Assembly: GCF_907165205.1 (NCBI RefSeq)
Contig: NC_058191.1
Coordinates: forward strand, 17,920,501 to 17,984,500
Direction: 5' to 3'
Length of the DNA: 64,000 bases
DNA from: Coccinella septempunctata
Lineage: Eukaryota > Arthropoda > Insecta > Coleoptera > Coccinellidae
A model generated the notes under the pieces. It did no database searches and was not told the DNA's origin. It worked only from the letters and a program-made list of their open reading frames with translations. Both the position numbers and the translations under genes were made by a program. Position 1 is the stretch's first letter. Each line of letters opens with the position of its first letter. Positions 39,160 through 52,600 of the stretch are shown here, in pieces.

Positions 39160-42100
39160 ATGAATTTCAGTTCAATAGTTCAGAAAGGAAATGAGATTTC
39201 AGTGGTCGATTCGACAAAATATCATTTCAATTCCTCAGGAACTATTGGATCAATTCGAACCAAATCTTGAAACTGCACATAGTTTTCGAATTGAGATGCA
39301 CATGTTGAATTTCAGTTCGATAGTTCAGATAGGACTTGAGATTTCAGTGGTCTATTCGACAAAGTGTGATATCAATTCCTCAAAAACTATTGGATCAATT
39401 CGAACCAAATCTTGAAACTGCACATATTGTTCGAATTGAGATGCAAATGTTGAATTTCAGTTCGATAGTTCAGATAGGAATTGAGATTTCAGTAGTCAAT
39501 TCGGCAAAGTGTGTTATCAATTCCTCGAAAACTGTTGGATCAATTCGAACCAAATATTGAAACTGCACATAGTTTTCGGATTGAGATGCACATGTTGAAT
39601 TTCAGTTCGGTAGTTTTGATAGGAATTGAGATTTCAGTGGTCGATTCGACAAAATATCATTTCAGTTCCTAAGAAATTATTGGATCAATTCGACCCAAAT
39701 CCCGAAACTGTACACAGTTTTCGAATTGAGATGCACATGTTGAATTTCAGTCCGATAGTTCAGTTAGGAATTGAGATTTCAGTGGTCAATTCGGCAAACT
39801 GTGATATAAATTCCTCGAAAACTGTTGGATCAATTCTAACCTAATCTTGAAACAGCACATAATTTTCGGATTGAGATGCACATAATGAATTTCAGTTCGA
39901 TAGTTCAGATAGGAATTGAGATTTCAGTGGTCCATTCGGCAAAGTGTGATATCAATTCCTCAAAAATCGTTGGACCAATTCTAACCTAATCTTGAAACAG
40001 CACATAGTTTTCGAATTGAGATGCACATGTTGAATTTCAGTTCGATAGTTCAGATAGGAAATGAGATTTCAGTGTTCGATTCGATTAAGTGTGATGTCAA
40101 TTCCTAAGGAACTATTGGATCAATTCGACCCAAATCTCGAAACTGTACACAGTTTTCGAATTGAGATGCACATGTTGAATTTCAGTTCAATAGTTCAGAT
40201 AGCAATTGATATTTCAGTGGTCTATTCGGCAAAGTGTGATATCAATTCTTCGAAAACTGTTGGATCAATTCAAGCCAAATCTTGAAACTGCACATAGTTT
40301 TCGAAATGATATGCACATGTTGAATTTCGGTTCGATAGTACAGATAGGAATCGAGATTTCAGTGGTCAATTCGGCAAAGTGTGATATCCATTACTCGAAA
40401 ACTGTTGGATAAATTCGAACCAAATCTTGAAACTGCACATAATTTTCGGATTGAGATGCACAAGTTGAATTTCAGTTCGATAGTTCACATAGGAATTGAG
40501 ATTTCAGTGGTCAATTCGGCAAATTGTGATATCAATTCTTCGAAAACTGTTGGATCAATTCGATCCAAATCTTGAAACTGCACATAGTTTTCGGATTGAG
40601 AGGCACAAGTTGAATTTAAGTTCGATAGTTCAGATAGGAATTGAGGTTTCAGTGGTCTATTCGGCAAAGTGTGATATCAATTCCTCAAAAACTGTTTGAC
40701 CAATTAGACCCAAATCTTGAAACTGCACATAGTTTTCGAATTGAGAGCACATGTTGAATTTCAGATCGATGGTTCTGATAAGAATGGAGATTTCAGTGGT
40801 CCATTCGGCAAAGTGTGATATCAATTCCTCAAAAACTGTTGGATCAATTCGAAACAAATCTTGAAACTGCACATACTTTTCAAATTGAGATGCACATGTT
40901 GAATTTCAGTTCGATAGTTCAGATAGGAATTGAGATCTCAGTGTTCGGCAAAGTGTAATATCAATTCCTAAGTAACTATTGTATTAATTCGACACAAATT
41001 TCGAAACTGTACACAGTTTTCGAATTGAGATGCACATGTTGAATTCCAGTTCAATAGTTCAGATAGGAATTGAGATTTCAGTGGTCGATTCGGCAAAGTG
41101 TGATATCAATTCCTAAAAACTGTTGGATCAATTCGAACCAAATCTTGAAACTGCACATAGTTTTCGAATTGAGATGCACATGTTGAATTTCAGTTCAATA
41201 GTTCAGAAAGGAAATGAGATTTCAGTGGTCGATTCGACAAAATATCATTTCAATTCCTAAGGAACTATTGGATCAATTCGAACCAAATCTTGAAACTGCA
41301 CATAGTTTTCGAATTGAGATGCACATGTTGAATTTCAGTTCGATAGTTCAGATAGGAATTGAGATTTCAGTGGTCAATTCGGCAAAGTGTGATATGAATT
41401 CTTCGAAAACTGATGGATCAATTCGAACCAAATCTTGAAACTGCACAAAGTTTTCGAAATGATATGCACATGTTGAATTTCAGTTCGATAGTTCAGATAG
41501 GAATTGAGATTTCAGTGGTCAATTCGGCAAAGTGTGATATCAATTCTTCGAAAACTGTTGGATCAATTCGATCCAAATCTTGAAACTGCACATAGTTTTC
41601 GGATTGAGAGGCACATGTTGAATTTAAGTTCGATAGTTCAGATAGGAATTGAGGTTTCAGTGGTCTATTCGGCAAAGTGTGATATCAATTCCTCAAAAAC
41701 TGTTTGACCAATTCGAACCAAATCTTGAAACTGCACATAGTTTTCGAATTGAGAGCACATGTTGAATTTCAGATCGATAGTTCTGATAAGAATGGAGATT
41801 TCAGTGGTCCATTCGGCAAAGTGTGATATCAATTCCTCAAAAACTGTTGGATCAATTCGAAACAAATCTTGAAACTGCACATACTTTTCAAATTGTGATG
41901 CACAAGTTGAATTTCAGTTCGATAGTTCAAATAGGAATTGAGATTTCAGTGGTCAATTCGGCAAAGTGTGATATCAATTCCTAAAAACTGTTGGATCAAT
42001 TCGAACCAAATCTTGAAACTGCACATAGTTTTCGAATTGAGATGCACATGTTGAATTTCAGTTCAATAGTTCAGAAAGGAAATGAGATTTCAGTGGTCGA

Positions 42101-45100
42101 TTCGACAAAATATCATTTCAATTCCTAAGGAACTATTGGATCAATTCGAACCAAATCTTGAAACTGCACATAGTGTTCGAATTGAGATGCACATGTTGAA
42201 TTTCAGTTCGATAGTTCAGATAGGACTTGAGATTTCAGTGGTCTATTCGACAAAGTGTGATATCAATTCCTCAAAAACTATTGGATCAATTCGAACCAAA
42301 TCTTGAAACTGCACATAGTGTTCGAATTGAGATGCACATGTTGAATTTCAGTTCGATAGTTCAGATAGGAATTGAGATTTCAGTAGTCAATTCGGCAAAG
42401 TGTGTTATCAATTCCTCGAAAACTGTTGGATCAATTCGAACCAAATATTGAAACTGCACATAGTTTTCGGATTGAGATGCACATGTTGAATTTCAGTTCG
42501 GTAGTTTTGATAGGAATTGAGATTTCAGTGGTCGATTCGACAAAATATCATTTCAGTTCCTAAGAAATTATTGGATCAATTCGACCCAAATCCCGATACC
42601 CGAAATCTTGAAACTGAACATAGTTTTCGGAATGAGATGCACATGTTGAATTTCAGTTCGATAGTACAGATAGGAATTGAGATTTCAGTGGTCAATTCGG
42701 CAAAGTGTGATATCCATTACTCGAAAACTGTTGGATAAATTCGAACCAAATCTTGAAACTGCACATAGTTTTCGGATTGAGATGCACAAGTTGAATTTCA
42801 GTTCGATAGTTCACATAGGAATTGAGATTTCAGTGGTCAATTCGGCAAATTGTGATATCAATTCTTCGAAAACTGTTGGATCAATTCGATCCAAATCTTG
42901 AAACTGCACATAGTTTTCGGATTGAGAGGCACATGTTGAATTTAAGTTCGATAGTTCAGATAGGAATTGAGGTTTCAGTGGTCTATTCGGCAAAGTGTGA
43001 TATCAATTCCTCAAAAACTGTTTGACCAATTAGACCCAAATCTTGAAACTGCACATAGTTTTCGAATTGAGAGCACATGTTGAATTTCAGATCGATGGTT
43101 CTGATAAGAATGGAGATTTCAGTGGTCCATTCGGCAAAGTGTGATATCAATTCCTCAAAAACTGTTGGATCAATTCGAAACAAATCTTGAAACTGCACAT
43201 ACTTTTCAAATTGAGATGCACATGTTGAATTTCAGTTCGATAGTTCAAATAGGAATTGAGATTTCAGTGGTCAATTCGGCAAAGTGTGATATCAATTCTT
43301 CGAAAACTGTTGGATCAATTCGATCCAAATCTTGAAACTGCACATAGTTTTCGGATTGAGAGGCACATGTTGAATTTAAGTTCGATAGTTCAGATAGGAA
43401 TTGAGGTTTCAGTGGTCTATTCGGCAAAGTGTGAAATCAATTCCTCAAAAACTGTTGGATCAATTCGAAACAAATCTTGAAACTGCACATACTTTTCAAA
43501 TTGAGATGCACATGTTGAATTTCAGTTCGATAGTTCAGATAGGAATTGAGATTTCAGTGGTCGATTCGACAAAATATCATTTCAATTCCAAAGGAACTAT
43601 TGGATCAATTCGACCCAAATCTCGAAACTGTACACAGTTTTCGAATTGAGATGCACATGTTGAATTTCAGTTCGATAGTTCAGATAGGAATTGAGATTTC
43701 AGTGGTCAATTCGGCAAAGTGTGATATGAATTCTTCGAAAACTGTTGGATCAATTCGAACCAAATCTTGAAACTGCACAAAGTTTTCGAAATGATATGCA
43801 CATGTTGAATTTCAGTTCGATAGTTCAGATAGGAATTGAGATTTCAGTGGTCAATTCGGCAAAGTGTGATATCAATTCCTAAAAACTGTTGGATCAATTC
43901 GAAACAAATCTTGAAACTGCACATAGTTTTGAAATTAAGATGCACATGTTGAATTTCAGTTCGACAGTTCTGATAGGCATCGAGATTTCAGTGATCGATT
44001 CGACATAGTATGATTTCAACTCCTAAGGAACTATTGGATCAATTCGACCCAAATCTCGAAACTGTACCCAGTTTTCGAATTGAAATGCACATGTTGGATT
44101 TCAGTTCGAAAGTTCAGAAAGGAATTGAGATTTCAGTGGTCAATTCGGCAAAGTATGATATCAATTCCTCGAAAATTGTTGGATCAATTCGAACCAAATC
44201 TTGAAACTTTACACAGTTTTCGAATTGAGATGCACATGTTGAATTTCAGTTCGATATTTCAGATAGGAATTGAGATTTCAGTGGTCAATTCGCCAAAGTG
44301 TGATATCAATTCCTCAAAAATCGTTGGATCAATTCTAACCTAATCTTGAAACAGCACATAGTTTTCGAATTGAGATGCACATGTTGAATTTCAGTTCGAT
44401 AGTTCTGATAGGAATTGAGATTTCAGTGGTCGATTCGACAAAATATCATTTCAATTCCAAAGGAACTATTGGATCAATTCGACCCAAATCTCGAAACTGT
44501 ACACAGTTTTCGAATTGAGATGCACATGTTGAATTTCAGTTCGATAGTTCAGATAGGAATTGAGATTTCAGTGGTCAATTCGGCAAAGTGTGATATGAAT
44601 TCTTCGAAAACTGTTGGATCAATTCGAACCAAATCTTGAAACTGCACAAAGTTTTCGAAATGATATGCACATGTTGAATTTCAGTACGATAGTTCAGATA
44701 GGAATTGAGATTTCAGTGGTCAATTCGGCAAAGTGTGATATCAATTCCTAAAAACTGTTCTATCAATTCGAACCAAATCTTGAAACTGCACATAGTTTTC
44801 GAATTAAGATGCACATGATGAATTTCAGTTCGACAGTTCTGATAGGAATCGAGATTTCAGTGGTCGATTCGGCAAAGTATGATATCAATTCCTCAAAAAC
44901 TGTTGGACCTATTCTACCCAAATCTTGAAACTGCACATAGTTTTCGAATTGAGATGCACATGTTGAATTTCAGTTCGATAGTTCAGATAGGAATTGAGAT
45001 TTCAGTGGTCAATTCGGCAAAGTGTGATATCAATTCCTAAAAACTGTTCTATCAATTGGAACCAAATCTTGAAACTGCACATAGTTTTCGAATTAAGATG

Positions 45101-45197
45101 CACATGATGAATTTCAGTTCGATAGTTCAGATAGGAATTGAGATTTCAGTGGTCTATTCGGCAAAGTGTGATATCAATTCCTAAGGAACTATTGTAT
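39160..45197 (+). repeat. 145-bp satellite array, plus orientation (right arm)
   Basis: About 41 monomers. Positions 39,160-40,775 are the duplicated part; beyond that the array is present once. Local block repeats are shorter and less regular than in the minus array. One marker monomer recurs at 40,496, 41,504, 42,822 and 43,256, and another at 43,546 and 44,415 (869 apart, six monomers). A scar near 42,595-42,605 fuses two partial monomers. The array ends at a Jockey 3' tail. Confidence 0.94.
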
Positions 45198-45970
45198 CAG
45201 TAGTAGTAGTAGTAGTAACAGTCGTTTATTGCAAATATAAGCATATAAGCAATTGGCCATCGACCTGAGGTCCTTCAGCCTATAAATTTACACTTTAATA
45301 TATAAAAATTTTACAATTATATATTAACATAAAACATTACTTAATTTGTTTATTAGAGTCTATGTTGGGTGTTTTCTAGTTGAAATGTTCACATCTTTAT
45401 GATATTGGGAGATCACTTCTTCTAACTCTAACAATCTAGAATAAAATTTTTTATTTAGCCTATTGATCCTCTCCTTGATTGGCTCTATTCCTGTTGCTGA
45501 GAAAAGCAGTTGGTTTGGGGGATTATGCAGAACATTGTTAGGGTGCCTCATTCTAGTGATGGTCCTCAGTGCTCAGTGGATGGGCGTATTCCAGTAAGGG
45601 TCGACATATAGTTTTATATATTTTTGTAGCCTGTTTGGTCTGCATTCCTTCGGTGACGTATTCTATGAGACGTAGCAATTGGAATTCAGCCGAATGTTCT
45701 CGTCGAAATCGAAATTGTTCGGATGGAATTTTCTTCAACATTTCTGTTTCCTCATTCAGCCTTTTAGCGATAACCCTCTCGACGATTTTCCCTAGTGCTG
45801 ATAGTAGGCTAATTGGCCTATAATTTTGAGGAAATTTTCATTCCTCTCCAGGCTTGTTGAAAAGTATCATTTGTGCAGTTTTCCATCTCTTTGGGTAGTA
45901 TTCGGTCCTCATCACTCCGTTTGTAATATTCGTCAAGGCTGCTATTCCTTTCCTAGGCAATTTCTTCAAC
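45198..45970 (-). pseudogene. Jockey-like non-LTR fragment, internally deleted
   Basis: Minus-strand remnant of an ORF2. It starts near LPRKG and EQFRFRREHSAE, which match the RT region of the longer Jockey copy at 53,178-56,807, then jumps from KQAT directly to the C-terminal KIYKTICRPLLEYA. The central RT, including the YADD motif, is deleted. A frameshift follows near 45,552, and the C-terminal segment ends at 45,360. The 3' end has AATAAA and a trinucleotide tail (TAC on the minus strand) joined directly to the satellite at about 45,198. It cannot encode an enzyme. Confidence 0.8.
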
Positions 45971-46231
45971 ATATAATAATAATTCTTTATTGATGAATAG
46001 TTTCACTTTAACAATACAACAATAATTATAATCAACACAACACAATTCATTTCTACCGGGCAATGAAGAACATTTGGAATAAACTGAAATTATATTTGGT
46101 ATAAGTTTTCCCTCTTTAACCATTAAATACGAATCTTGTGCATGGTTATTAAAGTCTGTAGAATTATCCTGATTGTAGCTGTTCCAAAATAGTTCACGGA
46201 GGGTTAAACGGCCTGGTGGAAACTCTTTGCT
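45971..46231 (-). mobile_element. 3' end of CR1-like element
   Basis: Non-coding sequence after the CR1-like stop codon. On the minus strand it ends in AATAAAG followed by ATTATTATTAT, a simple-repeat tail typical of CR1/Jockey-type 3' ends. The tail abuts the Jockey fragment within its coding sequence, suggesting the CR1 element inserted into or recombined with it. Confidence 0.6.
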
Positions 46232-49200
46232 TCAACCAATTTGTGCGTTCTTAACATCAATCAACTGAGCTGTTCGTTGTCGGGAATGAGATAAAAGCCA
46301 ACGCTTAATGGCTTTCTTGAAATGTTGTAGTGGAATTATTGACTGTATTTCCTGCGGCAACCCATTGTATGTCCTCGGGGCAAGAAACACGAAGGACCTC
46401 TGACCAATAGTCCTGTGCATTCTTGGTACTTTATAGAACAGTTTTCTTGTTCCATAGCCATGAGATACCAGATCCCGACTACTTCTAGTTTTAAAGTGGT
46501 ACAACAGAACACTAGCACAGTACAGCTGTCTGGGATCGAAGAGTTCAGATTCCCTAAAGAGACTATCTGATGGATAAGTGATATTTTTTCTCATAAGTAT
46601 TCTAAGGAATCTCTTCTGAACCATCTCAATTTTTTTCAAGTGAACACTGGTAGCACCCCCTCAGACTAAAATCTCATACGAGAGCAGAGACTGAACGAGC
46701 GCCATATATAAAATCTTTAGCTGCCTGGCATCACAAAATCCAGAGCACATCCGATACAAAGGTAGCAAGCTTCTTAATTTCCTCACTAAGGCATCGATAT
46801 AGTGATTCCATCTCAAGCAATAATCCATAACGATACCCAAATATTTAGTTTTAGTGGCCATCCTAACAGTAGCAACGTCAGTGTCTCGCAAGATAGAGAG
46901 CTCTGTGTAAGCCGGAAGACTAGATGTAACATTGGAAAAGGGCATGTAGACTGTTTTTTCGGAATTGTACGTCAGTAGCTTAGAGTCAAAATAAACTAGT
47001 ACCTCTCTGAAATCTTTTTCTACAATGTTTTTTAGCTCCCACCAATCCACTCCTCTATGGAAAATTACCGTGTCATCAGCAAATGCAGTGATTTCTCCTT
47101 CTATAGGCAAAGACAATAGGTCATTAATGTAAATTAAAAAGAGCAGGGGTCCAAGGACCGTCCCCTGAGGTACCCCATATTCGACCCTTGTTGTGATGCT
47201 CCCGACCCCGTCCACCACCACCCTCTGCTCTCTATTACTCAAGTAATCTTCAATCAGTTTATAAGCATTTCCTCTGAACCCAACATTTTCCAGAGATGTG
47301 AGCAGGCCACGGTGGGGGACAGTATCAAATGCCTTTGCTAAATCAATGAAGATGCACATTGCCGGCTCTCCATCATCCAGAGCCCTATATATCTTCGACA
47401 AGAGATCTGCCATCGCATCCTGCGTAGACTTTCTAGGGATGAAACCATATTGTCGACTGGACAATATCTTGTATTTCTCCAAGAAAGACGTTATTCTGCT
47501 CTTCAATATTTTCTCGAAAACTTTTCCCAAGGTAGAAATGATCGATATCGGGCGATAGTTGCTTGGTAGATGTTTGTCCCCGCTTTTATAGACCGGAATT
47601 ATTGTTGTGTTCTTGAACACTGACGGAAATGTACCCTCTTGTATACACTTATTCAAAACGCATTTGAGAGGTGGTGTCATGAAATCTACTAACCTTTTCA
47701 GAATTTCAGATGTAATTCCATCTTCTCCAGGGGCCTTACCGCACTTCAATGTTTTAATAACACTCTTGACTTCCTCATCATTGGTTTCAACAAGGCCAAA
47801 AGAGTTTTCAAGTTTTTTCTGGTAAGACTTCTTTGTCGACGACTGCTTAATATTTGAGGCAAGCTTTTTTCCAATTTCTGAAAAGTATGTCGCCAGACAA
47901 TCAGGAATATTCTTCTTATCTGTAATTGTTCTATCATCAGCCTTGAGAGAATCAATATTCGAACTTTGTAAGCCACTCCCACTCATGTCTCTAACTGTTT
48001 TCCATAAATTTTTTGTATTCTTCATGTTCTTATTTATTTGACTTCTCATATAATCATTTTTGTTCTTTTTTTAAGACCATTCAAACAGTTTCTGTACCTC
48101 CTGAAAGAAAGCTTCAACTCATCATCTGCAGGATTTTTCAAGACCTGTCTGTGCAACGCATTTCTAGTCATAATAGACTTCATGAGACCATTTGTTATCC
48201 AATTTTTTCGTTTTCTTTCAGCTCTCCTTATTTTTATGTTTTTAGTGCAGTGGTTTATCAGGTCGGACAACCTGCTCACCAGTGCTCTAGACATTTCTTC
48301 CGCGCCTTCGCCGTCGTAGACTTCTATCCACCTCTCCTTACTTATTTCCATCTCAAGTTGTTCATAGTCCAAAATTGTTTTATAATCCACAATTTGTTAT
48401 TTTCTAATATCTCTCTTTCCCGGATCAGAATACCGTACAAGGACCGGGTTATGATCAGTAATATTGACTCTCCAGACAAAAGGAGTAAATCGTTCCAAAC
48501 CTATTGTGCTTCGAATGAAAATATGGTCCAGGCAACTCAGCGTGTTACCCTGCCTTCTAGTGTAGTTGTTTATAGCAGATACATAACCCCTCTCATAGAG
48601 AATATTCTGGTATTCATTTGAAGTCTCGTCATCACGATTTAGAAGATCGATATTTATATCACCAACAAAAAATGAGACATCGCAGTTAGCCTTGCAACGG
48701 TCAAGAAAGTCTCCCAGGCCATCCAAAAATTCCACCTGGGACTGTGATGGGGGCCGATACAGGCAGATTACCTGTATTTTTTACCACTATTTAATGTAAT
48801 ACTCAGATTCAGAGCCTTAATATTATTCAATTTCACAATTTGCGACTGCCATGTATGTGTTTCCTTAACAAAAACCAAAAGTCCATCATTCCTATTTATA
48901 TCCCCCTCATTGTATATGTTTGTGTATCCGGGAAGCTGATAAATATCTTCATTTTCTATTGCGAAAGTCTCAGTCAAAACGATACAATCAAGTTCCGCTC
49001 CGAGTTGATCAACGACAATGCAAGTTCATCAAAGTTTTTTGACACACTTCGTATATTATTATGAAACAAGTTGAAGTTAGCACAGTCAGCCTCCTCCCTC
49101 AGAAAGCCGCTACAGCTCTTCCGCGTTTCCGCTACTTTTGTCTGTATCTTGGTTGGTTCCAAGTCACGTATATATGTATCCATTATCCTACCTTTAAAAC

Positions 49201-49420
49201 AAAAATTAATTTTTTTTTGGTGTAGCAGGGGGAAAATCTGCAAATCAGACGAACCATCCTCTCCTGAGGGGGAACAAGTGTGGGGTTTCTCACTCTTCTG
49301 AGCTCTAGACCCACTAAAAACCCTTAACTGCTTCTTGAATTTTGGTTCCGGGCATTGGCCTATAAACCGTTCACGTGGGGTGTAAGGGGGAAGGATGCGT
49401 TTTATAGCCTCTCCTCTCAA
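46232..49420 (-). pseudogene. CR1-like non-LTR retrotransposon ORF2 (endonuclease-RT), broken
   Basis: An apurinic-type endonuclease followed by RT. Endonuclease pieces carry NLFHNNIRSVS, FVGDINIDLL, SCLDHIF and TDHNPVLV. The RT (48,049-46,661) carries GKAPGEDGI, YRPISIIS, FIDLAKAFDTVPH, GVPQGTVLGP and FADDTV. A C-terminal domain ends at 46,232. A likely start is the ATG at 49,183 (MDTYIRDLEP). Breaks seen: frameshifts near 48,985, 48,775 (in an A run) and 48,065 (in an A7 run); stops at 48,397 (TAA) and 46,661 (TGA at a probable Trp). ORF1 is absent because the element ends near 49,430 beside another element. It is an old, dead copy. Confidence 0.85.
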
Positions 49421-49429
49421 ATGCCAACC

Positions 49430-49696
49430 TCACCTACTCGCGGTGCACCCTGTTCTTACGAACGAGGCTCTGGCGACCGAACATGAGCGGTATAACTCTG
49501 TTTTCCACAATTACGTAGCCTAAACATTGGCTTGAGCAGGAAATGGCTCTCTGCGTTGCTCAAGTTACGTCTCAGACCTTGTCGTCTCAGGATACCTGTG
49601 CCACAAGATTATCTAGTCGTAGCCGCAACCAAAGTTGCACTGACAGCGTTACCAGTGCAGCTTTTGAACACCTTCTAACGCAGCTCCTACAAAAAG
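49430..49696 (+). other. 5' leader of the EN-RT element
   Basis: About 260 bases between the CR1-like element and the long ORF. A 64-codon open stretch at 49,543-49,737 overlaps the ORF start in another frame and has no recognisable domain. It is most simply the 5' untranslated part of the plus-strand element. The exact 5' boundary is not visible. Confidence 0.4.
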
Positions 49697-52600
49697 ATGG
49701 ATCAGTCGAACAGGACAAAATTCGTATCCGGAGGTAAAATACCCTCCCATTCGGATCTCCGGGGGAGGGTGCCTGAGCGAGTGAATCATCGAACAAACAC
49801 CAATGAAAAGCACATAGCTTTTGCAGCATGGAACGTCAGAACCTTGATTGACAACCCCAAGGCCGACCGACCAGAGAGGCGTACTGCCCTAATCGATAAG
49901 GAACTGCAACGAACATCCATTGCAATAGTTGCTTTAAGCGAAACACGCTTTTCGGACGAAGGTAGCTTGGTAGAACAAGCGTATACTTTTTTCTGGAAAG
50001 GCTTGCCGGAAGGCGAAATCAGACAACATGGCGTAGGCTTTGCCATTAGAAACGACCTGGCCGCCAAACTTACCGAAAATCCAGTTGGTATCTCAGAACG
50101 TTTAATGACGCTACGTTTTCCTGCAGCGAATAACACGTTTGTGAACATCATTGCAGTATACGCACCCACTTTGAACTCCTCTGACAACTTAAAGGACACT
50201 TTTTACGAAACACTCGTTGCTACATTAAGTAAAATCCCAAAACGGGAACGAATTATTCTCCTTGGAGACTTCAACGCTAGAGTGGGCAGAGGTCAAGACT
50301 CAGAACTATGGCCGGGAATAATAGGGAAACACGGCATAGACAGCATTAATTCGAATGGAGAACGTCTGCTGGCTCTTTGTGCAGAACACAATCTGTGTAT
50401 AACGAACACCTATTTTATTACGAGACCCAATTCAAGGGGGACCTGGCGCCACCCGCGCTCAGGGCATTGGCATACCCTCGACTATGTGATCGTGAGAAGG
50501 AAAGATCTGAAAGAGGTGTTGGTCACTAAACCCAGAGCAGATCTGGAGTGCTGGACTGATCATAGGCTGGTAATCTCGAGAATGAAAATCTCAATGCGCC
50601 CAAAATACCAACGCAAGCCGAAGTATCTAAGAGAGCGCCTTCAAATATCCAAACTACAAAACCCTTCTACAAAGGACAGATTCACAGCTGCCGTCAAAGA
50701 TAGCCTAACACCACCGGATTATAACGACGACATTGAGACTCATTGGCTCCGTTTCAAGTCATCCCTTACAAATACAGCGAAAGAAATACTGGGCACAGAA
50801 CGCTCCCGAAAATCCCCAGACTGGTTTGCCGACAGCGAAACTCATATCGCATCCCTTTTGGACGCAAAACACAAAGCGATGAAAACCGCAATTAACAAGC
50901 CTGGCGATGTTGCAGCCCAAATAGGTTTCATAAACATAAAACGCGAGGTCCGTCAAGAAATAAGAAAAATCAAGGACAGCTGGTGGAAAGAAAAAGCTAG
51001 GGAAATACAAGCTTACGCCGATAACCATGACTACAGGCGTTTTTTCGAAGCTATTAAAACTGTTTACGGTCCAAGCAGAAAAGCTAGCTTTCCTATAAGA
51101 GATGCTCATGGAGCTATTTTAACTGATGATAGAAAAATTCTCGAAAGATGGAAGGAGCATTACTCACAGGTCTTGAATCAAAATAACGACTCGGATTTAT
51201 CCATTTTAGACCTGCTCCCCGCGTATAGTCCGATGGCATCGCTTGATGACGAAATCTCAATGTCGGAAATCATAAGCGCGATTAAAAAAAATATGAAAAA
51301 TGATAAGTCACCTGGTCTAGACGGCATTCCGGCGGAGATATTCAAAGCCTTGGATGAGGACATTGTCAATAGTCTCCTAATACTATTCCGCAAGATCTGG
51401 GAACAGGGAGATGTGCCACAAGACTTCAGAGACGCTTTAGTTATCAACCTCTATAAGAACAAAGGCGATACGTCGAATTGCAACAATTACAGGGGCATAT
51501 CGTTGCTTAATGTGGCCGGTAAAATTCTCTCGAAGATTATGGCTAATCGTCTGATTCCACTCTTAGAGAGGCTTTTACCTGAATCCCAGTGCGGCTTTCG
51601 ACCAAATCGAGGTACGGTGGACCTAATTTTTACACTGCGACAGCTACAAGAAAAGGCCCGTGAACAACAATCAAGGATTTATACAGCCTTCATCGATTTA
51701 AGCAAGGCATTCGACTCGGTGAATCGGAGAGCGCTATGGAAAATCATGGCACGTCTAGGAGTACCCGAAAAATTCCTAGCAGTGTGTAAAAGCCTTCATA
51801 CCAACAACACCGCTAGAATACAGCATAATGGCTCTACAACCGACCATTTCTCAACCAACTCTGGAATAAAACAAGGCTGCGTATTAGCGCCTTTACTGTT
51901 CAATATTTTCGCCATAGCTGTATCGATAATTGCTGACATGAGCATGCCCGTAAGAGGTGTTGGGATAAGATTCAGATTTGATGGGGGCCTGTTTAACCTG
52001 AAGCGCCTCAGAGCAAAAACCCGTACCAAGTTTATCACGGAACTTCAATATGCAGACGACTGTTCACTCATCGCTAGCAGCTCAGAGGATCTACAGATAA
52101 TGATGGACACCTATAAACATATAAACGAAGCTTTAGGCCTTAAACTCAATATTGACAAGACCAAAATCCTGGTAAGTCCGCCAGAAAGCCTTCAAACAGA
52201 TATCAGCCTGGACAATGAAACTCTAGAACAGGTCGAGCAGTTCAAATACTTGGGAAGCTTCATAAATACTAGGGCTAACCTTGACACGGAAATACACAAC
52301 CGTATCAATTCGGCATCACGGGCATTCTGGAAGCTGAAGGACAGAGTGTTCCAAAATCACGACCTCAATCTGAAGACCAAGACAGCTGTTTACAGAGCAG
52401 TGGTCCTCCCAACGCTTCTTTACGGAAGCGAAAGCTGGACTCCCTACAGGCGACATATTAAACAGCTTGAACAGACGCAGCAACGTCATCTAAGACAGAT
52501 AATGCACATCAGATGGTTCCACAAAGTTTCGAATGCAGAAGTCTTGCAGCGCGCGAGTTGTACAACAATTGAGACTCAAGTAACGAGGGCCCGACTCAGA

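Noticed and set aside
1..45197. Dozens of 60-105-codon ORFs beginning MRFQW... as a gene family
   Set aside because: They are the 145-bp satellite read in shifting frames. Each ORF overlaps the next and the same DNA is read in two frames, so they are by-products of repeats.
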